42,215 nucleotides of DNA from Bradyrhizobium sp. NAS96.2 (GTDB lineage Bacteria > Pseudomonadota > Alphaproteobacteria > Rhizobiales > Xanthobacteraceae): the NCBI RefSeq assembly GCF_001908235.1, contig NZ_LGHK01000088.1, positions 1 through 42,215 of the forward strand. Direction: 5' to 3'. Below are positions 1 through 8,168 of this stretch, piece by piece; position 1 is the stretch's first letter, and every line of letters begins with the position of its first letter. The notes under the pieces are model-generated. The model worked only from the letters and a program-made list of their open reading frames with translations. It made no database searches and was not told where the DNA came from. A program made the translations under genes and the position numbers.

Positions 1-1115
1 TCGACGACCTTGAAGCCATGCCTGTCATCGCCCTCGACGATGTAGATGTTCTGGCGCAGATGGTGCGACTTCGGCTCGAGCTTCACGGTGCCGTTCGGCG
101 CCTCGAAGCTCAGGCCACTCTCGAGCGCCGCGATGACCGGAGCCGTATGGGCCGCGCCGGCCTTGTTGACCGCTGCCGCCCAAAGATGCACGGCGTTCCA
201 GATATCGACAGCTTCCGAGATGACCGGCGTGTCGCTGCCGTATTTCGCGGTCCACAGCTTCAGAAATTCGGCATTCGCCGGATTGTCGACGACCTGGAAG
301 TAGCCCTGGTCCGCGATGAGGCCCTTGCCGGCAGCAGGCGACACCACGACCTGCTGGTTGCCCGAGCCGTAATTGGTCGAGACGACGCCGATCCTGTCCT
401 TGAGGCCGGCGGCCGCAAACTGCTCGAGGAAGCCGGTCTGGTTGGCACCGACCGGCAGCGCAACGACGAAGTCAGGCTTGACCGACTGGATCTTCTGGAT
501 GGTCGGCGCGTAGTCCGTGACCGTGAGCGCCAGGAAGTCCTCGCCCACGACCTCCGCACCGGCCTTCCTTGCATATTCCCTGACCCAGTGCGCCGAGATC
601 GTCCCGAAGTTGTAATCGGGCGCCATGATGTAGATCCGCTTGCCGTACTTCTTCACAGCCCAGTCGATGAGCACCGACAATTGCTGCGAGGCGGACGGTC
701 CCGTGACGAAGGTCTGCTTGTCGCAGGCACCGCCTTCGTAGAGCGATCCATAGAAGTAAGGGATGTTGGCCTTGCGGATGATCGGCCGGATCGCCTCGCG
801 CGACGAGCTGGTGAGCCCGGCGAACAGTGCGCTCACACGATCCCGCAGGACCACCGTGTTCGCATACTGGGTATATTTGCTCAGCTCGGATTGCGCGTCG
901 TAGCCGACGACCTCGATCGGCTTGCCGAGCACGCCTCCCTTGGCGTTGATGGTCTCGACCGCCAGCTTCAGGGCATTGTTCTGCTGAATGCCATAGATGT
1001 TCAGACCGCCGGTCAGGTCAAAAATAGCGCCGATCTTCGTCTGGGCCTGGGCCTGCGTGCCGGCCAGCAGCGCGACTGCTGCAGAAAGGTAGATACCAAA
1101 ATAAGCGCGTCTCAT
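1..1115 (-). CDS. ABC transporter substrate-binding protein, amide/urea/branched-chain amino acid type (3' end beyond window)
   Basis: Periplasmic ligand-binding protein of the COG0683 (Peripla_BP_6) family, which delivers amino acids, amides or urea to an ABC importer. The reading frame starts at ATG 1115 and stays open to the window edge, giving about 371 residues without a stop. The N-terminus (MRRAYFGIYLSAAVALLAGTQ) is a signal peptide with a likely cleavage after AQAQ. The mature part opens with KIGAIFDLTGGLNIYG, the usual first strand of the family, and the last visible part contains HHLRQNIYIVEGDD, typical of FmdD/UrtA-like members. The permease and ATPase genes are not visible; they may lie to the left. 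Specificity is not readable. A different substrate-binding protein survives only as a tail at 40264-40464. Confidence 0.88.
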   Translation of the reverse strand, partial: MRRAYFGIYLSAAVALLAGTQAQAQTKIGAIFDLTGGLNIYGIQQNNALKLAVETINAKGGVLGKPIEVVGYDAQSELSKYTQYANTVVLRDRVSALFAGLTSSSREAIRPIIRKANIPYFYGSLYEGGACDKQTFVTGPSASQQLSVLIDWAVKKYGKRIYIMAPDYNFGTISAHWVREYARKAGAEVVGEDFLALTVTDYAPTIQKIQSVKPDFVVALPVGANQTGFLEQFAAAGLKDRIGVVSTNYGSGNQQVVVSPAAGKGLIADQGYFQVVDNPANAEFLKLWTAKYGSDTPVISEAVDIWNAVHLWAAAVNKAGAAHTAPVIAALESGLSFEAPNGTVKLEPKSHHLRQNIYIVEGDDRHGFKVV

Positions 1116-1344
1116 GGTGTCCGCTCCGAATTTTGAGCCGAGCACCAGCTTGGGATTATTGATTGTTCCTAAAAACGCAAAAACGACGCGCCAAGACCAG
1201 ATGCCCAGCTACGTCGTTGGATTTTTCGTGCGCTCCTCGCACGAGGTACCGTTTAAACCTCGCCCACCCGATTGTCAACGTGGAAAGGGCCACCTCGTCG
1301 AGCTCTGTGCCAGTTCAATCGTTGCCTCTGGCAATAAAGCTCTC

Positions 1345-1800
1345 CGGCCCTTCTGTACGCTGCAACGCGCTACAATACTCTGCTCGTGAATGCGCGATGG
1401 AATCGCGGAGCTCGATCGAGTTAGACGGACGTACACAGCTCGCGGGCCACCCACGGAATGAAACCTGGCGAGAAAAGTTTCACAAGAATCCACGCCACGC
1501 TACGCGATTGCAGCCGTTCGCCTACTCCCACTCAATCATTTAGGAAGATGTTTCCGCGTTGATTTCCAAGCACAAATCCCTAGAGCTGACGGTCTAATCC
1601 CGACGGTATACCCGCCCACTGTTTTCGGTCTTGAATTCACAGGAAAATTTGGGTGGCTCTGAGAGTTGGTACCTTCGGCAAGTATCGGAATCAATCGAGG
1701 CACTAGACGAACTCAAACTCCGAACGGCCGCCTCTTGGGTTTCCCCGACTTGCAGCAGATACCGTCATCGGTCAGTCGGACAGTCCCTTCATATCAGGTT
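1345..1800. repeat. Dispersed repeat, copy A (attachment-site-like)
   Basis: Diverged but clearly related to 23465-23915 and to 40715-41530. Shared landmarks in order are a CCTTCTGTACG-like block followed by AATACTC, a CGCGAT block, the 16-bp core at 1522-1537, an ATCCCGACNGYATA block, TTTCGGTCTTGAATTCACAG at 1623-1642, and ATACCGTCA near 1760. The core and the TTTCGGTC block are exactly 101 bases apart in all three copies. It is not an insertion sequence that I recognise and has no terminal inverted repeats. Confidence 0.8.
1522..1537 (-). repeat. guaA-3'-end-like core of repeat A
   Basis: CTACTCCCACTCAATC. Read on the minus strand this is GATTGAGTGGGAGTAG, which encodes I-E-W-E-stop, the C-terminal codons of GMP synthase (usual ending ATIEWE). 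The residues before it do not match GuaA, so only the core is shared. Identical at 23642-23657 and 41277-41292. Confidence 0.6.
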
Positions 1801-2155
1801 TGCGCCAACAGCGGTCGCTCCTAACAACTCAGCTCTGCACTCTTCGGAGCATGTGTCGAGCCGAAGGCCGGGCTTGCTCGGACGGCTGCACCTTTCGAGC
1901 ACTGCCAACCTGCAGCCGCCGGTCAAGACGCTAAGAGAAGGTGAGAGGGACGCTTGCCTTTGTCGTTTCGAACGGCTGGATGCAGCGGAGAAGCAGTGCG
2001 GCGGAGAGAGTGTCAGTCAATCCCCATTGAAAGGTAACGCACTTTCGGCCTTTTAGACCGAAACCCACGGTATACGCTACGCTGAACATCAGTTTGGCTC
2101 GGCAGTACCGCTTTGATGACGAGCGGTACTGCCGGCTTCCTACGCGTGTGACGGT

Positions 2156-2902
2156 TCACGAATATATCTTGCCTGCCCTTTCCCGAAGCGCGCCTATGGA
2201 TTCCAGATACGGAATCGCTCCGTAGCTTATGCGGGCGACTCCCAATCGCGCGAGTTCGTCGTTGGAGGGCACTCCTTCCATGACCATGACGTTGATCGGA
2301 ACCGGCACGTCCGCGGCGATCCGTCGGATCTGGTCCGGAGCGGCCAAACCGGGGATGAAGAAGCCGGACGCGCCGGCCGAGGCGTATGCCTTCCCTCTTT
2401 GAATAGTCTCGTCCACGTCGTCGCCGTTTCCAAGAAAGACGTCGGTTCGAGCATTGATGAAGAGAGGAATGCCCTTGCGATCGGCCGCGTCGCGAATGGC
2501 GCCGATGCGGCTCGCCTGCCGATCTACACTATAGAGCCCCTTTCCCTTCACCACGCGATCTTCGAAATTGATCCCGACGATGCCGAGATCGAGGATTCTC
2601 GCAACGTTCGAGGCCAGCGTTCCATTGTCGTCGCTGTACCCGCCTTCGAAGTCCATCGTGACCGGCTTGTCGACGGTCGCCGCAATCCGCGCGACGATCT
2701 GCTCCGCCACGGCGATGGGAAGGTCCTCTCCGTCCTTGAAGCCCTGGGCGGCCGCGACCGCCCAACTGCTGGTCGCTATCGCCTTAGCGCCTGCGTCCAC
2801 GATGGCCTTGGCGCTGCCCGCATCCCAGGCGTTGTACAGAATGATCGGCCGTCCCTTAACGTGAAGCTCGGCGAAGACTTTCGCTTTTTCGATCTGACTC
2901 AT
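2156..2902 (-). CDS. Isocitrate lyase / PEP mutase superfamily protein
   Basis: 248-residue enzyme of the ICL/PEPM (COG2513) TIM-barrel superfamily, whose members cleave or form C-C or C-P bonds in 2-oxo acids (oxaloacetate decarboxylase, methylisocitrate lyase, PEP mutase). Visible motifs are NAWDAGSA (24-31), the metal-site segment DFEGGY (84-89) and INFED (111-115). The loop cysteine motif KKCGH of true lyases is not seen, so a lyase on C6 acids is unlikely; the substrate is unknown. A longer open frame begins at 2956, but ATG 2902 has a good AGGAG Shine-Dalgarno and matches the family start. It follows the MFS gene by 25 bases and shares its promoter with operators at 4181 and 4235. Confidence 0.85.
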   Translation of the reverse strand: MSQIEKAKVFAELHVKGRPIILYNAWDAGSAKAIVDAGAKAIATSSWAVAAAQGFKDGEDLPIAVAEQIVARIAATVDKPVTMDFEGGYSDDNGTLASNVARILDLGIVGINFEDRVVKGKGLYSVDRQASRIGAIRDAADRKGIPLFINARTDVFLGNGDDVDETIQRGKAYASAGASGFFIPGLAAPDQIRRIAADVPVPINVMVMEGVPSNDELARLGVARISYGAIPYLESIGALRERAGKIYS

Positions 2903-2927
2903 TTTAGGGCTCCTTTCTGACAAACGG

Positions 2928-4130
2928 TTACCGGGTCGTCGCAAGGGCCGCCGCATCCGCGCGATCGGCCTTTCCGTTCGAAAAAGATTCTGCCGCGATC
3001 ACCCGATGGGCGACCTCGGCGACGATCAGCGCGCCGACGTAGAGAACCATGCTGATCCATCCGATGCTTTGCGCACCCAACACGGTCAGGCTGACGCCAC
3101 CGATGACGCCCGCGGAGGCGACGCCGACGTAGGTCGCCGAAGTATTGAGTCCGAGCACGATCGGACCGGCCTTCGGCATGATCGTGACGAGCCGGTGCTG
3201 CTGCGCCGCTAGCTGGCCCCAGCTCGTCGCGCCATGGATGACGATCGCGACGATCGCAGTGGCGAGCGCAGCGCTTGTCCAGGACAGCGTCGCCGTGACG
3301 CCGATCAGGGCGAGTAGCACGACGGCGAGGACCTTGCGCGTGCCGATCGTATCGACCAATCGGCCGCCGACGAGGTTCATGACGGTGCCCGAAGTGCCCC
3401 ACAGCACCAGCAGCAGGCCGAGGATCAGGGTATCGCCGTGCGTCGCGCGCCCGAAGATCACCGCGAAGTACGTGTAAAGCGCGAAGTTTCCGGCCTGCAC
3501 CAGGAAGGTGGTCAGAAGCGTCAGCCCGATGCGGTGATCCGCGAACGGCGCCAGGCGCTGCTTCAGCGAGATCGAGGGAGGCGTCGGAATATCCTTTAGC
3601 GAAACAGCGATCCCAAGCGCCGCGACGACGCTGATGGCCGAGACGAACACCATGGTCCAGCGCCAGTCGGCCAGTCCGCCGATGAGCGTGCCGATCGGCG
3701 AACCGAGTGCGGTCGAGAAGGTGAGGCCGGCGATCACGATGGAGAGCGCAAAGCCGCGCTTTTCCGGCGGCATCAGGCTGGCGCCGGAACCGGTGGCGGT
3801 CGGCGCGTAGATGGCCGCGCCGAGCCCCGCAAGGGCGCGCGCGACCAGGGCGAAAGCGAAGTTGGGCGCCCAAGCCGTCGCGAGATTGGCCAGGATGAAG
3901 ATTCCAAGGCCCGAGAGCATTAGCTTCTTACGCTCGACATGCGCGAAGACGGCTGCTGCGGTCGGCGACAACAGCGCGTAAGCGATGGCGTACACGGTAG
4001 TGAGCTGTCCGGCCGCGCCGACGCTCACGTGGAAGGACTGCGAGATCTCGGGCAGCACGCCCGCAACGACGAAACTATCGGTCCCTAGGGCGAACATGCC
4101 CAACGCTAGAATTAGAAGGCGGCGGTCCAT
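2928..4130 (-). CDS. MFS transporter, DHA1 drug-efflux type
   Basis: 400-residue inner-membrane proton antiporter with about 12 membrane segments, of the AraJ/CmlA-like (COG2814) branch. It opens with LGMFALGTDSFVVAGVLP, the usual first helix of this branch, and has an RALAGLGAAIYAP segment in helix 4 and a GSPIGTLIGGLADWRWTM motif (antiporter motif C region) in helix 5. It is expected to export a small amphipathic compound. First gene of a two-gene operon with the PEP-mutase-like gene. Two palindromic operators lie 50 to 125 bases upstream of its start, and the divergent TetR gene starts at 4369, so it is very likely repressed by that TetR. Confidence 0.9.
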   Translation of the reverse strand: MDRRLLILALGMFALGTDSFVVAGVLPEISQSFHVSVGAAGQLTTVYAIAYALLSPTAAAVFAHVERKKLMLSGLGIFILANLATAWAPNFAFALVARALAGLGAAIYAPTATGSGASLMPPEKRGFALSIVIAGLTFSTALGSPIGTLIGGLADWRWTMVFVSAISVVAALGIAVSLKDIPTPPSISLKQRLAPFADHRIGLTLLTTFLVQAGNFALYTYFAVIFGRATHGDTLILGLLLVLWGTSGTVMNLVGGRLVDTIGTRKVLAVVLLALIGVTATLSWTSAALATAIVAIVIHGATSWGQLAAQQHRLVTIMPKAGPIVLGLNTSATYVGVASAGVIGGVSLTVLGAQSIGWISMVLYVGALIVAEVAHRVIAAESFSNGKADRADAAALATTR

Positions 4131-4180
4131 GGCGAAGCTCCTGCGGGTTGCGGCGGGATCCAGCTCGAGAATCTCATCGT

Positions 4181-4200
4181 TATCTATCTGATGATAGATA
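4181..4200. promoter_or_regulatory. Operator O1 (TetR-type palindrome)
   Basis: TATCTATC-TGAT-GATAGATA, perfect 8-4-8 inverted repeat. It lies 50 bases upstream of the MFS gene start. One of nine sites with the same consensus in the window. Confidence 0.85.
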
Positions 4201-4234
4201 GACGGTTTGTAGATCGCGCACTGCCGCCTGTCAA

Positions 4235-4254
4235 TCTCTATCTATCGATAGAGA
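4235..4254. promoter_or_regulatory. Operator O2 (TetR-type palindrome)
   Basis: TCTCTATC-TATC-GATAGAGA, perfect 8-4-8 inverted repeat, centred 54 bases from O1 in the MFS/tetR divergent promoter region. Confidence 0.85.
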
Positions 4255-4335
4255 GCTAGTTTACGTCCCCTTATCTTGCTGCCGCGCACTGTGGGTTCCG
4301 TTCGGCCAAACCTTGCAAAACGGCAACAGCTGAAC

Positions 4336-4355
4336 TATCTATCGAAAGGTAGATC
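4336..4355. promoter_or_regulatory. Operator O3 upstream of first tetR
   Basis: TATCTATC-GAAA-GGTAGATC, same motif with an imperfect right arm. It ends right at the Shine-Dalgarno (GGAGGGA, 4357-4363) of the TetR gene at 4369, so it fits autoregulation. Confidence 0.8.
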
Positions 4356-4368
4356 CGGAGGGAGCCAC

Positions 4369-4893
4369 ATGAGCGACATGAAGACTGCGATCTTGGACGC
4401 GGCCGAAAAGCGGATTCAGGCGGGCGGCTTCGGTGGCTTCAGCTTCCGGGAGATCGCCGAGGACGTCGGCATCAAGAGCTCGAGCGTCCATTACCACTTT
4501 CCCGCGAAGGAAGACCTCACGGCTGAGGTCGTCCGCCGCTGGAGCGACCGAACATCGGGGAATATCGACAGGGAATTCGCGAAGGACCCGAATCCGAAGC
4601 GCGTCTGGGCCAAGGCGCTGCGCGGAACGGCATTCTCGAAAGCCCATATGTGTCCGTGCACGGTCCTCGGCGCCTCTTCGCAAGATCTGCCGAAGCCGGT
4701 CGCTGCCGAGGTGAAGCGGTTCTTCAAGATGTGCCAGGACAAGATGGTTGCTCAGGGCATGTCCGCTGACGACGCCGCCGAATTCTTGTCCACCATCATC
4801 GGCGCGCTCGTCGTCGCGAACGCGCTGCGCGACAGCACCGAGTATGATCGGGCCACCACGGCATTCCAGCTCGACGAGAAGAGCGCGGCCTGA
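4369..4893 (+). CDS. TetR/AcrR-family repressor, paralogue 1
   Basis: 174-residue regulator. The N-terminal HTH (about 8-55) contains FSFREIAEDVGIKSSSVHYHF, typical TetR with recognition helix at 37-44. The ligand domain is short and carries Cys95, Cys97 (MCPC) and Cys122 (FKMC). It aligns without gaps to the second TetR (8169-8690), with near-identical recognition helices and Cys95/Cys122 shared. ATG 4369 was chosen for its GGAGGGA ribosome site; the open frame extends upstream to 4276, but that part would contain operator O3. Divergent from the MFS/PEP-mutase operon. Likely represses itself and the other units carrying the same palindrome. The ligand is unknown; an electrophile or quinone is a guess from the cysteines. 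Confidence 0.9.
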   Translation: MSDMKTAILDAAEKRIQAGGFGGFSFREIAEDVGIKSSSVHYHFPAKEDLTAEVVRRWSDRTSGNIDREFAKDPNPKRVWAKALRGTAFSKAHMCPCTVLGASSQDLPKPVAAEVKRFFKMCQDKMVAQGMSADDAAEFLSTIIGALVVANALRDSTEYDRATTAFQLDEKSAA

Positions 4894-4960
4894 TCGCGAT
4901 TGCTCCGACGATCTGTTTTCAACCGTGCGATTCTGGTGTCGAAAGTGCATGCGAAACCGG

Positions 4961-5149
4961 TCAAGCAAAGCGGGAGCAGGTCTTTAGTTTGCAACCGCGA
5001 GCGGCTCGCTCAGGTCGCGGATAACTGTGATATGCTCGGAGATTCGGACGAAAGATTGCCTCGAACTTCGAAGCAAGCGTGAGCGCCTCGACGTACTGGT
5101 CGAGACCGAACTCGCCGAGCAGCGCCTTGCGAACGAATGTGGTGGTCAT
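4961..5149 (-). CDS. Small hypothetical protein downstream of SDR operon
   Basis: 62-residue frame beginning MTTTFVRKALLGEFGLDQYVEAL. It has a good AAGGAG Shine-Dalgarno 8 bases before ATG 5149. It follows the SDR gene (stop 5268) by 118 bases on the same strand. The first 35 residues read as real coding sequence with GC3 bias; the rest (basic, with scattered Cys) does not, so this may be the 5' remnant of a longer gene that lost its frame. No family recognised. Confidence 0.4.
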   Translation of the reverse strand: MTTTFVRKALLGEFGLDQYVEALTLASKFEAIFRPNLRAYHSYPRPERAARGCKLKTCSRFA

Positions 5150-5267
5150 GACGATATCTCCTTGTTGGGTGGCGAGACTGCGAACTTCCCACTGTGCAAT
5201 TCGATGATCGAACTGTCTCTGGCCAGCTTCCGGCCTCTCTCGCCAGCCGCGCTGGGTCGGCTGAGCA

Positions 5268-5978
5268 TCAATGGCCCGCAGTTCGACCGCCATCGACGTA
5301 GTGGACCTCGCCAGTAACGTAGTCCGCATCCTCGAGATAATTGATCGCCCGCACGACGTCCTCGATTTTGCCATTGCGGTTGAGCGGTGAGAAAGACTTC
5401 AGACCCTCAGGGTTCGATCCATCATGGAGCGGCGTTATGACGATACCGAGCGAGATGGTGTTGACGCGGATGTTGCTGGACGCGAGCTCGATCGCGAGGC
5501 CTCGGGTGGCGGCGACGCCGGCACCTTTCGTCAGCGAGGCGAGGACGGCCGGCACGGTCTGGAGCGCGTGCTCGACGAGACTCGTCGAGATCTGGACGAT
5601 GTGACCTCCGCCTTGCTTCTTCATCGCGGGCACCGCGGCCTGCGTCGCGAAGAACATGCTGTCAAGATTGGTCGACATCACGCGGCGATAGAGGTCCTCG
5701 GAGATGGCCTCGATCGGACCAGGACGCCAGATGCCGGCGTTGTTGATCAGCGTGTCGACGCGGCCGAAGCGTTCGAGCGCGGTCCACACCACTTTCCTGG
5801 CGATCTCCGGTTCGCCGACGTCGCCTGCGACCGTGACGTAGTCGGGGTCGCTCGAAGGCGCAATCGACCTCGAATTTCCGACCGCGCGCCAACCTCGTTC
5901 CCGATAGGCCTTGACGAAGGCCTCGCCGAGTCCCTGCGATGCGCCGGTCACCACGACGACTTTGCGTTCCATTGACAT
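5268..5978 (-). CDS. SDR-family protein lacking the catalytic tyrosine
   Basis: 236-residue short-chain dehydrogenase/reductase fold: NAD(P)-binding TGASQGLG (11-18), NNAG (79-82), IRVNTISLG after the active-site helix, and C-terminal DYVTGEVHYVDGG. In the active-site helix, Lys151 (SLTKGAG) is present but the residue four positions before it, where classical enzymes have Tyr, is Ala147 (VLASLTK). A known SDR subgroup shares this VLASLTKG form, so it is a subfamily trait rather than random decay; its chemistry is unclear. Third gene of the operon from 7653, 68 bases after the previous stop. ATG 5978 follows an aaggcgagtg stretch, a modest ribosome site. Confidence 0.87.
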   Translation of the reverse strand: MSMERKVVVVTGASQGLGEAFVKAYRERGWRAVGNSRSIAPSSDPDYVTVAGDVGEPEIARKVVWTALERFGRVDTLINNAGIWRPGPIEAISEDLYRRVMSTNLDSMFFATQAAVPAMKKQGGGHIVQISTSLVEHALQTVPAVLASLTKGAGVAATRGLAIELASSNIRVNTISLGIVITPLHDGSNPEGLKSFSPLNRNGKIEDVVRAINYLEDADYVTGEVHYVDGGRTAGH

Positions 5979-6046
5979 ATGTCACTCGCCTTGTTGGAGC
6001 GAGCCCCGCCTTGAGCAAGGCTCGCTCGGATCCGCCTCGAAAGCCG

Positions 6047-6916
6047 TCAAGCGACCTTCAGCTTCTTGAGATGATCTAGACCGACGCCGGCAATCACCTG
6101 CTCCTGGATCGGATGGATCGCGGAGTTGGCCGCATCGGCGCCAAACGCCAAGCCGACGACCACGCGTTCGGGACGCTTGCCGCGGGGCGTCCCGACCAGT
6201 TGGGCGATCGTCTCTGCCGTGTCGTGGGGGTTCGGAGCGTCGGGGCCGGCGAACACGCCGCCGAGGAATTCGACGAACTTGCCGGGAAGAGCGGCGACAT
6301 CGCCGTACTTGGCCGCCCGACCGGGATCTGAGGGCTTCTGGACCGCCGCCCACAAGTTTGTCGGGAACGGACCGGGCTGCACCAGCACGACGTCGATGCC
6401 GAGTTGCGAAAGTTCATATCGATACCCCTCGGTGAGAGCTTCCACCGCGTGCTTGGAGGCGCCGTAGAGACCGTAGAACGGCAGCGTCAGCCTGCCCAGG
6501 ATCGAGCCGACGTTGATGATCAGGCCGGACTTGTTCGCCTGCATCTGCGGCACGACGGCCCGGATCATGCGCTGGACGCCGAACACGTTCACTTCGAACA
6601 TCTCGCGCACCTGCTCCGGAGAGAAGGTCTCCGCGAGGCCTCCCGAAGCGATGCCGGCATTGTTGACGAGCACGTCCAGCTTGCCGCCAGTCTTGTCGAA
6701 CAGCGTCTTAACCGCCGCCTCGACGCTCGCGTTGTTTGTGACGTCAAGCTCAAGCGTTTCGATGCCCCTCGCCTGCAGTTCCTTCGCGGCATCGCGATTT
6801 CGCCCGTCCATATCGCGCATCGTCGCGAATACGCGATGACCGCGGGCAGCGAGCGTCTGGGCTACGTCTTTGCCGAAACCGTTCGACGTTCCGGTAATGA
6901 GGATGATATCAGGCAT
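6047..6916 (-). CDS. SDR-family oxidoreductase (classical active site)
   Basis: 289-residue NAD(P)-dependent oxidoreductase. Motifs: TGTSNGFG (8-15), NNAG (85-88), Ser138, Tyr151 and Lys155 (YGASK), then VQPGPFPT. Start at ATG 6916 (MPDIILITG) with an AAGGAAG ribosome site; the open frame reaches back to 7432, but that part is the antisense-frame shadow of the neighbouring hydrolase gene. It follows the hydrolase by 44 bases and shares its promoter and operators O4/O5. A same-length paralogue sits at 21951-22820 with Tyr151 changed to Phe. Substrate unknown; likely a carbonyl compound handled with the neighbouring efflux systems. Confidence 0.9.
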   Translation of the reverse strand: MPDIILITGTSNGFGKDVAQTLAARGHRVFATMRDMDGRNRDAAKELQARGIETLELDVTNNASVEAAVKTLFDKTGGKLDVLVNNAGIASGGLAETFSPEQVREMFEVNVFGVQRMIRAVVPQMQANKSGLIINVGSILGRLTLPFYGLYGASKHAVEALTEGYRYELSQLGIDVVLVQPGPFPTNLWAAVQKPSDPGRAAKYGDVAALPGKFVEFLGGVFAGPDAPNPHDTAETIAQLVGTPRGKRPERVVVGLAFGADAANSAIHPIQEQVIAGVGLDHLKKLKVA

Positions 6917-6960
6917 GATCTTTCTTCCTTTGTGACTTCTTGATTTGGCAGGATTCGGCG

Positions 6961-7653
6961 TTAGGCAGCGGCCTTCATCCGCTGCACGGTTTCCTCGGTC
7001 GTCCAGACCGCATTCGCCATAAACCGGTAGTTCACCATCGCCGCCGCATAGCCGTCGCCTTCCTCGTTCACGCCCGCGGCCACCGCGTCGCGAACCATCG
7101 CGACCTCGAAGCCGCCCTCGATGACGTCGCGCATGTGGGATTCGAGGCAGATGTTCGCGACAGGTCCCGCCATGATGACCTGTTCGACCCGGCGCATGCG
7201 GAGTTGCTTGATCACGTCGTTCGACTCGCACCCAAAGACTTTGTGGGGCGACGTGTTGCAGGTGTGCCCGTCCATCAGGTACTTCTTGAACGGCTCGTAG
7301 TAGTCGGCCCGCGAGCCCTGGAAGCCTTCGAGATCGACGGGGTCCTTGCGACCGCAAAAGCCGATGCCTCCGAGATAGTGACCGATCGCTCCGGGCGGCA
7401 CCGTCCACTGCCGATCCGTGGGGTAGTACCAATGCGGCGAATGGATAATGAAGTAACCGAGCTCCTGCGCGGTCTTGAGAAGCTTTTCCAGGTTGCCGAT
7501 GACATCACGCTTCTTCAGCGCATCCTCGATCAGCGCGTAGTAGGTCCCTGTCTTCTCTTCGAGGAATTCGTTCTGCATGTCTGCAAGGACAAGAGCGACG
7601 CGCTTCTTCTCGCCTAACTTCATTTCCGGATTGCGATGGGTGAACGTGAACAT
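6961..7653 (-). CDS. Isochorismatase-like cysteine hydrolase
   Basis: 230-residue protein of the isochorismatase/nicotinamidase superfamily, which hydrolyses amides, ureido acids or vinyl ethers through an Asp-Lys-Cys triad. The triad is visible: Asp25 (LADMQNEF), Lys138 (SPHKVFG) and Cys169 (ANICLESH). A cis-peptide-type GPVAN segment precedes the cysteine. Start ATG 7653 has GGAG upstream. It is the first gene of a minus-strand operon (hydrolase, SDR, SDR, small ORF). Two copies of the regulon palindrome lie within 90 bases upstream. The exact substrate cannot be read. Confidence 0.9.
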   Translation of the reverse strand: MFTFTHRNPEMKLGEKKRVALVLADMQNEFLEEKTGTYYALIEDALKKRDVIGNLEKLLKTAQELGYFIIHSPHWYYPTDRQWTVPPGAIGHYLGGIGFCGRKDPVDLEGFQGSRADYYEPFKKYLMDGHTCNTSPHKVFGCESNDVIKQLRMRRVEQVIMAGPVANICLESHMRDVIEGGFEVAMVRDAVAAGVNEEGDGYAAAMVNYRFMANAVWTTEETVQRMKAAA

Positions 7654-7681
7654 CTCGATACTCCACGGGGTGGCGTTTGAC

Positions 7682-7701
7682 TATCTACCGCAAGATAGAC
7701 A
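7682..7701. promoter_or_regulatory. Operator O4 upstream of hydrolase operon
   Basis: TATCTACC-GCAA-GATAGACA, imperfect 8-4-8 palindrome of the regulon type, 28 bases upstream of the hydrolase start codon. Confidence 0.8.
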
Positions 7702-7719
7702 ACGAACTTGCGCGGTCAA

Positions 7720-7739
7720 TGACTATCTACCGATAGAGA
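7720..7739. promoter_or_regulatory. Operator O5 upstream of hydrolase operon
   Basis: TGACTATC-TACC-GATAGAGA, regulon palindrome centred 38 bases from O4. Confidence 0.8.
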
Positions 7740-8084
7740 GAATAAGTTTGAGGAGGCCGAAAGAAGGACCGGGCGTCGACGCTCCAGCCGGAAATCAATG
7801 CTGGTCGTCACCAGGGCCGAGCATCCCCTCTCTCGACTGATTGTCTTCCGGCAACCGCGCCGAACCGGGATCGGTGTCGGCCGTCATCGCCGAAGAGCAA
7901 TATCGCGGCTATTCCGATCGTTCGCTTCGTCATGGTCTTCTCTCACTCGAGCTTCGGAGCCGATTGAAACCCGGGATGCTACTGGGGGTCTTGTCTCGCG
8001 ACGCCCGATTTGAACGGTCGCGCCGTCCCACGATCGCGTGCAAGCCATTGCCTTGGGCGGCGGAGACGGCGGCACTTCTCCGAG
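7740..8084. other. Intergenic, no gene seen
   Basis: Between the divergent hydrolase operon and the second tetR. Short frames exist in several phases but none resembles a family or has a ribosome site. Nothing else recognised. Confidence 0.55.
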
Positions 8085-8104
8085 TCCCTACCTGCCGATA
8101 GACA
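8085..8104. promoter_or_regulatory. Operator O6, distal site of second tetR
   Basis: TCCCTACC-TGCC-GATAGACA. The right arm matches the consensus exactly and the left arm is degenerate, making this the weakest of the nine sites. Centred 49 bases from O7. Confidence 0.6.
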
Positions 8105-8133
8105 AACCGCTTGCGCCCATGTTCCGGATAAGC

Positions 8134-8153
8134 TATCTACCTACCGAGAGATA
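8134..8153. promoter_or_regulatory. Operator O7, proximal site of second tetR
   Basis: TATCTACC-TACC-GAGAGATA, followed by a further GATAGATT. It ends 15 bases before ATG 8169 and just before the GGAG ribosome site, as O3 does at the first tetR. Confidence 0.75.
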
Positions 8154-8168
8154 GATTGGAGAAGTGCC

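Larger units (their letters stand above)
1116..2155. other. Gene-free interval holding repeat copy A
   Basis: No convincing gene in 1040 bases. The open frames here (for example plus-strand 1631-2056) have no family resemblance and run through the dispersed repeat. The part next to 1115 must hold the promoter of the substrate-binding protein; 1345-1800 is repeat copy A; 1801-2155 shows nothing recognisable. Confidence 0.6.

Noticed and set aside
18..1136. 372-codon plus-strand open frame over the substrate-binding protein
   Set aside because: It is the antisense shadow of the minus-strand gene, whose frame has a signal peptide and clear family motifs; the plus frame is Arg/Asp-rich with no family features.
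1631..2056. 141-codon plus-strand frame in the left gap
   Set aside because: It runs through the dispersed repeat and the equivalent frame is not kept in copies B and C.
6917..7432. N-terminal extension of the SDR gene to give a 461-residue protein
   Set aside because: The extra 172 residues are an out-of-frame reading of the hydrolase gene; the SDR family starts at ATG 6916 with its own ribosome site.
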